64,000 nucleotides of DNA. It comes from Rhodamnia argentea. Taxonomy: Eukaryota > Streptophyta > Magnoliopsida > Myrtales > Myrtaceae. Every line of letters begins with the position of its first letter. The stretch's first letter is position 1. The stretch is taken from the NCBI RefSeq assembly GCF_020921035.1, contig NC_063151.1, positions 33,858,934 through 33,922,933 on the forward strand, in the 5' to 3' direction. Both the position numbers and the translations under genes were made by a program. The notes beneath the pieces were generated by a model. It was given only the letters and a program-made list of their open reading frames with translations. It was not told the DNA's origin and made no database searches. This document shows, in pieces, positions 24,830-35,600 of the stretch.

Positions 24830-26065
24830 TCACTCATTTGAAGCTTTAGGGGAATTTTCTGGAGTCTTCAAAACTGCAGCTGCATCATCATCTTTCTGTG
24901 CTGTATTACCTTGGTGCTTTGCGACAGCCTCACGGAACTCTTCCAAGATGGAGCCATCTTTGAACTTTAGAGCAAACGTTGAAAGATTGTCCTTTTCTTC
25001 AGTGATGCTGTTAACGCATACAAAAGTGATGCCTTTCTTGTCCATATTTGTGAGCTTCATTTCTGGGTAAAGACCGGCATTCAAAATAAGCCTGTAATTC
25101 CCCCTAGTTCTCATGAGGAGTCTGGCTTTCTCATTACCAGTTGTCGAGACATTCACTTTGATTTCACCTTTACCACGTTCCTTCCAGCAACCCTCTACAT
25201 ATTCAAACAACACAGAATCAGCAGAAAAAACCACCCTCTCATTTTCTTCACCCGTCTCAAACACAACCTCCTGCAGAGCCGTGACACTGCTATTCTCACC
25301 CTTGGACACAACAGAAGTGCCAAAAATTGAGGAGTTCCCATTACTGGAGAGACCAAACCCAAAAGAAGGTTGGTCTCCTTTGAGTCCAAAAACAGAACCA
25401 GAACCAGTGCCTGTTGCGGACCCTTCCTTCGGAATAGACCCAAATGAGAAGGTAGAAGTAGAAAAGCCAGTACCAGCAAGACCAGTGAATGCATTTTGTG
25501 TACTTGAAAGCTGTTGGAATGAGCTCAGTGGAGTAGTTTCACTCGTTGAAATTGAATTTTCGTCATCTTTCTTGACATCACTTTCGGTTTCTTTGCCTCC
25601 AGTTGCTGCCTTGACCTCTGGCTTAGGCTCAGATGCTTTTTTAGCATTGCCGTCAACATCCTTATCTGCAGCAGATTCCATTCCAACTTCACCAGTTTTG
25701 CTTTCTGCTTGTTTATTATCACCATTGGTGTCCTTCTCAATCTCTTTGTCCTCTTCATTCAAACCAGCAGTAGCCTTCTCACTCACAACTTCCTCTTCAG
25801 GGCTCACCTCCGCGGGCTTTGCCTCAGCAAGTGGAACCAAGCGAATTCCAGCAAAAGGATTGGAAGCAGGGGCAGACGTGCCTTGACTTCGACGTACTTT
25901 GACAATTCTCCTGGTTGCTAGCACGTCATTGCTTGCCCGCTTGAAGGTCCCGCTCTCTTGTTCCGATGCATCCTCCTCATCATCAAGTTCAGGTCTATCA
26001 CGATTAAGTTCTCTACCAGCAGCCCTTTTCTTTGAGGGAGGGAGGGTGTTCTCCGCGTCTTCCAT
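24830..26065 (-). CDS. NUP50: Nucleoporin NUP50-like protein with RanBP1 domain
   Basis: A single-exon CDS of 411 aa, starting at the ATG at 26065 and ending with TGA at 24830. It would act at the nuclear pore basket, where NUP50 proteins bind importin-alpha and Ran and help recycle cargo. The N-terminus (about 1-85) has basic clusters (PPSKKRAAGREL, ATRRIVKVRRSQ) and SNPFAGIRLVP, matching the NUP50 N-terminal domain. A long acidic, low-complexity linker follows (about 90-180). A short FG region (about 195-260) has FSFGS, SVFGL, FGFGL and SIFGT. The C-terminal RanBP1/EVH1-like domain (about 275-390) has SVLFEYVEGCWKERGKGEIK, LLMRTRGNYRLILNAGLYP and FALKFKDGSILEEFREAV. It is close to Arabidopsis NUP50a/b in layout. 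The leader appears to be split by an intron at 26092-27208. Confidence 0.9.
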   Translation of the reverse strand: MEDAENTLPPSKKRAAGRELNRDRPELDDEEDASEQESGTFKRASNDVLATRRIVKVRRSQGTSAPASNPFAGIRLVPLAEAKPAEVSPEEEVVSEKATAGLNEEDKEIEKDTNGDNKQAESKTGEVGMESAADKDVDGNAKKASEPKPEVKAATGGKETESDVKKDDENSISTSETTPLSSFQQLSSTQNAFTGLAGTGFSTSTFSFGSIPKEGSATGTGSGSVFGLKGDQPSFGFGLSSNGNSSIFGTSVVSKGENSSVTALQEVVFETGEENERVVFSADSVLFEYVEGCWKERGKGEIKVNVSTTGNEKARLLMRTRGNYRLILNAGLYPEMKLTNMDKKGITFVCVNSITEEKDNLSTFALKFKDGSILEEFREAVAKHQGNTAQKDDDAAAVLKTPENSPKASNE

Positions 26066-27480
26066 GGAAAATACAAATCAAGATCAAATTCCTGCATGGT
26101 CAAGGTAGACTGCTAGAGTCAGTAAACCGATATTCTTCCATGAATAATTTATCAAAAGCATAGCAGTATACATTATCATAAAGAGTGTAACTAGACATGG
26201 TAAACGACATGTTATATTGCATGTTCCATCTCGTGCAAACAGCAAAAAGATTGCTGCAACCTAAGGGTCAGCAGAGTTGGTCAACACTCAACACCGAATT
26301 GCCCCTCAAGAAGCAAGGCCATGATTCGCGTCCAAGCAAACCCCACAAAAGTCAACTTTCTCATGGTCATCAAGCAACTTCCTACCTCGGTAATTATCCC
26401 ACTGCAGAACAAGCTACACAATTTCTTGGGTGCTCTAAGGCACCCGGTCAACCAACATCATAAAGAAATAGCGAAAAAAAAAATCAACAAATGATTTAAG
26501 TATTTTCATTATACTTGGCCTTTTATCCATTCAGGAACAAATAAACACTGAGAGACATCTCACTATATTTCCTGCTACCATTCTTGAAAATAACATAAAG
26601 TAATCTCATATGAACACTCTCAAGCGACTATTTCAAACGACTGAGACCCACACATTCGGCGGACCTAAGGAAGAGAAACCAGCACCCTGACCAGCATAAG
26701 ACTCAAACAACATCAAGTTGAGAACAGGACGCATACTCACCAAATCGCTAAGCCAATTTCTTATATATACAAAGCAAAGAGGGAGTCTGAATGAACAAAT
26801 AATCAATACAACACACTGAAATTCCGAACACTGCAAGCAATCCTAGAAAGAAATCTGATCACGTGCATCGCATAAAAGTTTTCTGCTGCTATTTAGGCAT
26901 GCACACAACTTGTGTGCCTTATCACCAAAATACCGGCACAATAAAAAGCCTCTAACCGAATCTTCCTAATCGGCCAAGAACATAGCAATCTACAATCAGG
27001 CATATATTCGCATTCCAACTAACAGAGACCAATACCTAGTTTCACAGTAATCGCTGTACGAAACTCAATGTTTCGCGATTCTTTAAAGAGATGACGAGCA
27101 GGCCACTACTCGCTCGCTCCCGATGATTCCTCGAAGCAAGCACCATTTCTGACGGAAAACGAAGCTACTACCCAAAACAATTGGAGAGAGGGAGAGAGGG
27201 GAACAAACCTAAGCGGAGAGAGAAACGTCGACGAGAAGAGCACGAACCACGAATCGACGGCTCAAATGGAGGGCCACGTCTTGATCTACGAGAGCAGGAA
27301 CCGCGAGGACTTGACGGTTGAATGAAGGAGCTCTGACCGGCGACGAGCGCTCCACGGAGGCAGCTGCCGGGTGGGATTCAAGCTGGAACTTCTGGAAGAA
27401 GATGCTCCGAGAGAGGGAGCGAGTCAGAGAGAGGAGTGAAAGAGGAAATTAGGGTTTAGACACGGCCATTTCACCAAAAA
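26066..27480 (-). promoter_or_regulatory. NUP50 leader with 5'-UTR intron and telo-box
   Basis: On the minus strand, a GT donor after CTTAG (27208-27207) and an AG acceptor (26093-26092) would remove 1.1 kb and bring a leader exon (about 27209-27440, GA-rich) next to the ATG. The stretch between holds no gene that I can see. A telo-box (minus strand AAACCCTAA, 27449-27458) lies at the expected promoter/TSS position. Telo-boxes are frequent in promoters of plant translation and cell-cycle genes. Confidence 0.5.
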
Positions 27481-27644
27481 GACGAAAGTACCCTCGCAGG
27501 GGATCCCGCTCACAGGCAAACCATAGACGAATCTCAATCTCAGCCTTTGATGCCATACCACGGAGCCGAGATGATTCTGCCTGGACCGGGTCGATGGGCT
27601 CCACGTGGCAAGTATCCAGTCATCTTAGTTTGGTAAATGTGATG
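27481..27644. other. Spacer upstream of NUP50
   Basis: A short unique stretch between the NUP50 promoter and a repeat array. Confidence 0.4.
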
Positions 27645-28135
27645 GGAAAATTATAATTTGGGATTTTTATGATATTAACTTTATTTCCAAAAACATTTTA
27701 GGACAACACCGATCTCGGACCATACTTCATGTATTCTTACTAATTGGACGGAACAATTGTCAATATTGTCGCGATGAATTATATGAGTTGATTATTTCTA
27801 TGACCGTTTAAGATTTCCATGCACCTTTCAATTGTTGGGATTCTCTCGTTACCGTGTAATGATCTATAAGGATTTATACCACAAAAAATTCCAACCGGTG
27901 AACTGGTGTCGCGTTTATTTCAAACTAATTTCTATGCCACAAAAACTCATAAACTAATACAACCGTGTCACACTTACTCCAAATTGGCGTACACATGCCA
28001 TATTTACCCCCAAATAAATTTTTATATCACAAAAAAATCTCAAATTGGTATACACGTGTCACATTTATCCCAAATTGGTATATCCTCGCCGCGTTTACCC
28101 CAAAAACAATCTAAAAGGATACAGTAATTAATCTC
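27645..28135. repeat. Third array of 'GGTACAC...TTTACC' units
   Basis: Repeats of the type AAACTAATACAACCGTGTCACACTTAC / AAATTGGTATACACGTGTCACATTTA, spaced about 40-60 bp. The open frame at 27906-28127 shows the amino-acid periodicity of the repeat and is not a gene. Confidence 0.7.
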
Positions 28136-28191
28136 ATCAACTAAAAAATAAAACTTAGTCAACGAAAAAATTCAATTTAAAATTGTAAAGT

Positions 28192-28212
28192 GTATATATA
28201 TATATATATATA
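28192..28212. repeat. (TA)n microsatellite
   Basis: A run of alternating TA. Confidence 0.9.
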
Positions 28213-28455
28213 GTAATTCGGGACGTTCAATATTTGATAACGCAAAGTGAAATTATTCGTAAGGCAATACCATTTATGACATATGTTGTCGGTATGTATT
28301 GTGTTCTCGAGATGTCTTTAATTTTTCATTGTCTTTTGACTCTTAAATCGAATTTCACGAAAATTTGTCCTTATTATAACTCTAAAAAGTTTGTTTATTC
28401 GTCTAAGCAGATTGCGTAAGATTGTAGGTTAAAATCGACTACCACCTCAAACTTG

Positions 28456-28477
28456 CCCCCCCGCCCCCCCCCCCCCC
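28456..28477. repeat. Poly-C tract
   Basis: A run of C interrupted by a single G. Its length is likely to be unstable or misassembled. Confidence 0.9.
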
Positions 28478-28617
28478 TTTTTTCTTCATATTGAGTAGAT
28501 TTCAACTCTTAATGTGTTGTAATAACGAATGTCGCATTCTTACGCTAAAAATTAGAGTCCGGCTTTCTTGCCAATATTCCTTAAATAAAACGGATGAATA
28601 TATTATATATTATTAAT

Positions 28618-28810
28618 TAGGGTTAATACCATTAAAAAACTCTCAAATTATATCCCGATACATTTACCCTAAAATTTCTTTTTGTAAGGCCAAAAATCTC
28701 AAACTTGTACCCGTATGATAAATTTACCCCAAACTTTTTTTTTATGACATAAAAAACTCCAAACTTATACCCGTATAACATATTTACCATCCGTTATGAT
28801 TTTGTCAATG
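28618..28810. repeat. Short copy of the 'GTACCCGTATGATAAATTTACCCC' unit
   Basis: Two to three tandem units (TCAAACTTGTACCCGTATGATAAATTTACC, CCAAACTTATACCCGTATAACATATTTACC) belonging to the family at 15106 and 16140. It begins with AGGGTTAATACCATTAAAAAA. Confidence 0.65.
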
Positions 28811-28914
28811 AGTATCGTAATAAACGGAGCCGACGTGGAAACCATGCTTTGTAAGCGAAAGAGAAAAGACCCGTTTTAATTAGAAAAAAAGTCTGACATG
28901 GCTGCCTCTGTTCC

Positions 28915-29095
28915 CCCTAGGGGTGTCAATGAGCTGGGTCGAATCGGGTCTCGGCCCAGCCCGAACCGACCCGAAATTATACAGTACCCAACTCAGCCCG
29001 GTCCGAGCCCATCCTAGCCCGAATTACATATGATTGAAATCTTCGAGTCGGGCCAGGCAGGGCCCGAGCCCGAATTAATGGGGGAACTTCAACCC
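28915..29095. repeat. 'GGGTGTCAATGAGCTGGGTCG' element, related to the TTGACACCTCT family
   Basis: Starts CTAGGGGTGTCAATGAGCTGG and carries GGGTCGAATCGGGTC, CGAACCGACCCG and GTCGGGCC phrases. Similar GGTGTCAA / TTGACACC termini occur at 18035 and 23915. Confidence 0.45.
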
Positions 29096-29854
29096 ATTAT
29101 GTTGCTGAAGTCTGATTTAGGGAAAATTTTAGGATTCTTCGTTCATGTTTGCTGAAAATAAACGAGGTATTTTTCATTCTCCTTTTTTCAGTTTCTTCTG
29201 TCCTTCGCCCGAGCTCCCACGTTCATCTTCTTCCTTCCCGAATGGTATCTTAATTCTTAACAATTTACTCAACAGTTCACGACCGCGGTAATGGTGTTGA
29301 AGACGATGATGGCAAAAGCACGGATGGTGACCAGTGGTGAGCAGTTGGAGGACGTGACGATGCCGACGGCCCCAAAACCGAGCCCGAGGTCACGATTTCA
29401 GCAGTGATTCGACTTCGGACGGCAGCGACGAGCCTCGGACGGCGGCAATGATAATCAATGGGTGGCGGTATGGGCTTGAGCGATTTTGCCATCGATTGAG
29501 GCGACCGTTCTCGGCCAGCGCAACTCAAACCATGATAACGCGACATCAAGACATGAATGAACGTGAAGATTCCGCTTAGCTGATCCTCCTTTTTTTTTCT
29601 TTTTCTTTTTTCTTTTTCCTTTTGTCTTTTTACTGAATGAATTAATATGATAACCAAGTGAAGTTCAGATCCACGTCTTTAGTATTTTTTTTCTTTTCCT
29701 TCGTCATTTCTGGGAATCACACGGGATAAGGGGAATTATCTTCCGTCGGAATAAATTTTGGTTGGACTAAATGTGCTTGTTTACCATATCTACTCAATTG
29801 TTCTCATCTCTTGAATGCGGGTATGTTAAGAATCGATTACTCAAGAATTTGGGA
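29096..29854. other. Unassigned intergenic DNA
   Basis: The minus-strand open frame at 29277-29657 is low-complexity (Lys, Ser, Pro) and has no family resemblance. I do not call a gene. Confidence 0.4.
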
Positions 29855-30228
29855 AAAAAATACACTAAAAGTACCATAATTTTTGTACGGCGTTTATTTG
29901 AGTGCCATAACTTTCAAAACGTTCACTTAAGTACCATAACTTTCAAAAATCGTTCACTTGAGTGCCATGTTGACGTGGCAACCGGAAAAGCCGACGTGGT
30001 AGCCGGAAAGGCGACGTGGCTCGCCGGAAAGATGGTGTGGCACGTCGAAAAACCGACGTGGTACGTCGGAAAAGTTCTTGTAGCATTTAAGTGAACGATT
30101 TTGCTCTGACATGGTACTCAAGTGAACAATTTTTTAAAGTTATGGCATTTAAGTAAGTGTTTTGAAAGTTATGGCACTCAAGTGAACGCCGTACACAAGT
30201 TATGGCACTCATGATGTACTTATCCCGG
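29855..30228. repeat. Fold-back element with central ACGTGG tandem units
   Basis: The left arm has GTACCATAA, GAGTGCCATAACTTTCAAAACG and GTTCACTTGAGTGCCATG. The right arm has the complement (CATGGTACTCAAGTGAAC, TTTGAAAGTTATGGCACTC, ACAAGTTATGGCACTC). The centre (about 29970-30070) is a tandem of ~20-25 bp units around GACGTGGTAGCCGGAAA. No coding potential is credible. Confidence 0.75.
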
Positions 30229-30477
30229 AATTTGGCGGTCGGTTATTTCCTAGCAAACACGAAAAAAAAGATTATTTCCAATAAACGTGGACGAAGAACC
30301 CTAAAATTTGCCCCAAACCAAACTTGAGCAACAGAGAGGGGGGAGATTTTTTTTAATTAAAACGGGGTCTTTTCCCTTTCACTTAAACTGCATAGTTTCT
30401 TTGACAAAAAAAAAAATTGCATAATTTTCACTTGTTGTCCACCGATATTCACGTTAGCTGCCACGCATGATTTTTAA
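30229..30477. other. Spacer between repeats
   Basis: Nothing recognised. Confidence 0.4.
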
Positions 30478-30685
30478 TTGTACTCATTGATAAAATCATA
30501 ACGGATGGTAACTATGTCACAAGGGCATAAGTTTGGGATTTTTTATGTCATAAAAAAAAAATTAGGGTAAAAGTGTCATACATACACAAGTTTGGGGTTT
30601 TTGGTGTCACAAAAAAAGTTTGGAATAAATGTGTCATAATGGACATAGTTTGGGACTTTTGATGGTATTAACCCTATTAATTAAG
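30478..30685. repeat. Inverted copy of the 'GGTACAC' family
   Basis: Right-arm-type units (GTCACAAGGGCATAAGTTTGGGATTTTTTATG, GTCATACATACACAAGTTTGGGG, GTCATAATGGACATAGTTTGGGAC), ending GATGGTATTAACCCT. This is the reverse complement of the start of the element at 28618, so together they may be one element with other DNA nested between them. Confidence 0.6.
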
Positions 30686-31799
30686 TAATGTTAAGAGCGA
30701 TCAATTTATTTATTTCTACTCTCCTTACTCCCGAAGTACAAAGTGTTCCTTCCGTCCCTGGATAGCTTCTTTCAAAAGGGTTTCTACTTCCTCAACGAAT
30801 GTTTTGGTAAAAGATATAATTGCTTGCAATCGAGGTTTATTCGTTTTTGTGGATGAAGAGTTGTGTATCGAATGTAAGCGGCTTTGGATAGCTATTTTCC
30901 GCGGGATGAGCCAAATATTTTCTTAAATAACGAAGAAGGAGGTTACCAACTGCAATGCTCATCGTCATTTTCCATTTTAATATTAGAGCTTTTCATACAA
31001 ATTTTTATGATTTATGACTCTCGAGATAATTGAAATGGTAGAAATTCTTCTTGATTTATTGAAAATCGTTAGTTTGAAAATTATATATTTTCAATGCTAG
31101 CATTCCATCTATAAGGGTCCATCTTTTTCTTGTAAAATGAGTCATTTATAAATTTTTTTAAATGATCATTTATATCTCTTGAAATAATTAATAAATAGAA
31201 AATACTTTCATTACCGACAACAACTTATGTTTAAACATGTTCGTGGATGGTGGAAATACTTTCATTTATTTATTTTCACAAATAATACAAGCAATCGTTT
31301 TTTTTTTAAAGATATTTTTCAAATCGATCATTTTTCTCGAAACAAACAAAGCTTAAATTTAGACCGGTAGAGCCGGCAAGAATTGACATGACCGAATGAA
31401 TTCAGTAGGGACTCAAATCTTCGGCTTTAGTTGCGCGGGTGGAATTGGGCTGCTCTGTTAACCCTTTTGCTAAGTCGTGTTTGGCGTCAATGACATTTAA
31501 GTTTTGAGGTTACAAGATGTTATTACGTTTCTTAATTGTTCCTCAATTCCAGACTCGATAAACCGATGCCGCAAATTTCCATGCCAGGGCTCCGATGAGA
31601 CTCGACCACATATGAATCCTCCCATGTTAGCCTGTTAAGAAAATCGTTATCCAGGACACGATACCGTATCAAGCTCCGAAAATCATTTGAGATTCATTCG
31701 ATTAATTGGTCTCGAGAGTACATAACATGATTTTTCATATCCTTGCGAAGGGTGATTAAAAAAAACAAAAGAATAAACTGCTCACTTCATGTATACCAA
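30686..31799. other. AT-rich intergenic DNA, nothing recognised
   Basis: I see no open frame of note on either strand. Confidence 0.5.
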
Positions 31800-32270
31800 T
31801 AGGGATAATTACACAAATAGTCATTGTACTTTCGTTCAAAGTGCAATGTCCTTCTCGGGCTTTTAATTTATCCAATGCAATCCTTGAACCTTAACGTAAT
31901 ATGCAATGTCATCCATGAATTTTTCATTTGTTTTAATACGGTCTATGAACTTTTGGTAGATATGTAATCGAATCCCTAGATTAAATGAAATTATTCGATA
32001 TTTTTTAGTAACTTGGACATTGGATATTGTCATATAGTCCGTGGACTAAATTAAACAAGTGCAAAAAATTCAGCGGTTATATTAAATAAATTAAAAGTTT
32101 AGGGATTGCATAGCATATTAGGCTGAAGTTCGGGGATCACGTTGAACAAATTCAATATTCGGGAGTGACATTGCACATTGGATTATCGTTTAGGGACTTT
32201 GTATTGAATAAATTAAAAATTTATGAATGATATTATATATTGTGTTAAAGTTCAAATACGGTTAATGTTT
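31800..32270. repeat. Fold-back element with 'GTGCAATGTC...CTTTTAATTTAT' units
   Basis: The left half has forward units (GTGCAATGTCCTTCTCGGGCTTTTAATTTAT, TATGCAATGTCATCCATGAATTTTTC). The right half has reversed ones (AAATTAAAAGTTTAGGGATTGCATAG, GGGAGTGACATTGCACATTGG). The units are about 55-60 bp. The element ends a few hundred bases upstream of the HisRS start. Confidence 0.7.
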
Positions 32271-32615
32271 GTTTCCCCCACATGGATATTATAAACTCCG
32301 GATCGATAATAATTTTGATTCGATGTGCTCAAAGTCGGTGATGCGTTCTTGACGTGCCACGTCTTTTCAGCATCGATTCTTGCGGTAAATATTCTTTTTT
32401 TATTTTTTATTTCCTGAACAAGAACTCCCAATTAAAAGATTCGAAGTTCGTTTCTTGAACGCAATCTGATTACTGGCCAAACCCCAATACCCTAGACGCT
32501 GCCATTACACCTTCTCTCCGAAAGCAGAGTCTTCCTCACATTCGCCGCCGAGTCAGTTTCGTCCCTCTCCTCTCTACCCCCTGCGTCCCTCTCCTCTCTT
32601 CCCCCTGCGCTTGCA

Positions 32616-35600
32616 ATGGCCGACGGCGGCGAAACCACCTCCGGGGTGGTGATGTTGGGAGGCAAGGGTTCCTCCCTCACTCCGTCCTCGTTATACGCAG
32701 TATCTGCCGGTAGTGCGCGTGTGCGCGTGGACTCGTCGGCGCGCGATCGCCTCGCTTCTTCATCGGGCGATCTGATTTCTCCCACCGCCGGTTTCCATTT
32801 CTCCTTCCCTGGTTACTTTACCGATGTGGAAACGCGCGCTTATCTTACGGTGCTTCTCAACAAGCTCCTCCTTTCGGGTTGTTCAGGTACGCGGACGGCA
32901 CTCGTTGACGTAATTTTGGATTCCTTAAGTTCTGTCCCCTGCAAGGATTTTGGGCATCTCGCCGTCACGGACGAAGAAGTTTGCATATTAGGGAAAGCGC
33001 ATTCCCATCTATATGGAACTTGCGCGCTTTTGGACCACATGTCGACGGCCTTGTCCACCATGGTCGATGTGGTCGCTGCATTGTCGTGTGAGGCCAACAA
33101 AGCTGATGTGGCGGTCTTCAATCTAATGGACTCGGGCGATGGGTTTGTCTCGAAGGATGAGATCGGAGTGGCGAGCGATTTTCGAGTTCTACTTAATGGG
33201 TCTAAGTTGGTGGGTGAGGTGGAGAGCGGGGCGATTTCGTCCATTCCCAAAGTTCATGCATCATTGAGAAGGGTGGTGAAATCAGTACATTCGGAGGTGC
33301 GAGTGTACCTTAATTCGTTAGTTAGAATACAGAAAGTTGGGTCTACTGCTGATGGCGCAGCAGATGACGTTGTGGATGTGTTGTTTCCGCTGGCTCGTGT
33401 GCTGCTGAGGATCGGTAAGAGCTCTTTATGCCGAGCGAAGATGAATTTAGATTCAATTGCTGCTGATGACCTGAAAAGCAGCTTAACAGGTATGTTTGAG
33501 AAGGACTGTATAGGTATGGATGATTTGGAGAATGAGAAGAAGGCTCTCAATGATGCAGATATTGATGGAGATTTTGAGAATTTTGTGCACGAATTGTATG
33601 TGCTTTGTGGTTTTGTCTGGAAAGTAGTTGTTTGGGAGGCAATTACTGCATTTGTTGCTCTTGAGGGAAGTGAATTGAGCGAAAAGGGAAAGGATGAAGA
33701 AATTAATGGGGTGCAAGCAGATGGGAAAAGTGAGAAGAAGAAGAAGAAGAAGAAGAAGAAGGTGTTGGGGAGAGGTTCAACTGTTGTGGTGCAATTGATT
33801 AAGGATAGATTTCAAATGAACGGAGCAACTGACGGTGATAATTCAGTTTCACTAGAGAAACTTGTAAAAGATATATTACTGTTCCTGGACACGAGGGGTA
33901 CAGATTTTGAGCATTTCTTGAACAAAGTGAAGGACATTGTGGAAAGTAATGAGAGTAGAAGGCTACCGAAGCTTGCCAAGGTAATTTATTCAAGCTATGA
34001 AATAATTTGTATGGTATCGACAGAATTGCTTTTATCTGTTCTTTTTCTGTTGCCCTAGGCCTAGCATGCTATGGTTTGATTTCTAGTTAAACCAGATAGT
34101 GGATGATTCTTCAGCTTGTTATATGATTTGTTTGTCTGAAAACTTTGGATGGACTATAACGACCATCGTTCATGATGGGGCTGCTTGATGACAAAAGGCA
34201 GGGAAAAATATTTAACTAATGGAAATTTTGGTGTTCCTAAAGAGGGTGCTGAAAACTTAAGTTGGGGTGTGGACTGGTAGAACTGGTTTCTATAGGTTTA
34301 TCTCTGCAGAGTTACAAGTACTTTATGGAGAGAGAGTATATATCAAGTTAAGTAAGGATAGCATGTGATTGCAGGAGAAGAAATATTGAGCTTTTCTTGA
34401 GATGTCAGTCAGTCCACGCAATTTTTCCTGAGTTCTATCAAAGCACCTTTGTGATAGGTTAAGTTGCTGCTTTTACTCGCATTCAAAGTAGTCATGAGTT
34501 ATTCTGCTTACAGCCACGGCTATCTTAGCTTAACTTTCAGCTTAGAATATCATTTCTATGATTAGAAGAACTTTATTGTGTATTGGAACCTGCCAAAGCC
34601 GTTGATGACTTCTACTGTTATGATAAATGTTAACGACTTTGGATGTCTGTCTGAGATTTCAGTCAGTTTGACATTTGCATGGTGTGGTCCATGCAGGGAA
34701 CTCGTGATTTTGGGGCAGAACAAATGGCAGTAAGAAAGAAAGCATTCTCCATTGTAACAGGGGTTTTCGCGAAGCATGGCGCCACATCACTTGATACTCC
34801 TGTTTTTGAATTGAGAGAGACTCTGATGGGGAAATACGGCGAGGACTCAAAGTTGATATATGATCTTGCTGACCAGGTAAATTTCGAGGATATTTTATTG
34901 CATTCACCTTGATTGTTACCTTAGATGTATTGATGGTTGGTATTCTTATGCATGTCATGCTTAAGAAAGTTCTTAAAGTTGATAAACTCCCTTGTTCTGC
35001 GAATGTAACGTTCTAACTGACTGGGAGAACCAGGGACCAGCGTAATTGATTGACTGCACGAATGTTAGGCATTCTCTGTTGCGAGTCATAGTCATGTTTC
35101 TGCTTTTCATCTAATATGATGTATGATCTTATGTCTTCCCTCAAGATTATTGTCCTTTTGTTTGACAGGGTGGAGAGCTTTGTTCTCTACGATACGACTT
35201 GACTGTCCCATTTGCGAGACATATGGCCATGAATGGACTTACGTCATTGAAGAGAGACCACATTGCCAAAGTATACCGGAGGGATAATCCTGCTAAGGGT
35301 AGATACCGAGAGTTTTACCAGTGTGATTTTGACGTAGCTGGGCCAAGTGTAAGGATGGGGCCAGATTATGAGGTCATAGAAATTCTTACAGAGTTGCTTG
35401 ATAAACTGAATCTTGGAGATTATGAGGTAAACATTTTGTCTCTTGTCAACACCCCATCCTTCGCATTGTTTATCTATATCCTGAAATTTAGAACACAATT
35501 AAAAGAAGAAGCAAAAAGAAGTTTAAACAGGAAAATGAAAATGAATGCAAAATCTTGATAGTTAAATGGGTGACAATTGTCCGCTTCAAGGATTGTCCTT

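Noticed and set aside
25113-25886. 257-aa plus-strand open frame
   Set aside because: Antisense shadow of the NUP50 CDS.
27906-28127. 73-aa open frame with internal periodicity
   Set aside because: The periodic peptide follows the 40-60 bp DNA repeat, so it is not a repeat protein.
29277-29657. 126-aa minus-strand open frame
   Set aside because: Low complexity and no motif. It lies between repeats without promoter-like context.
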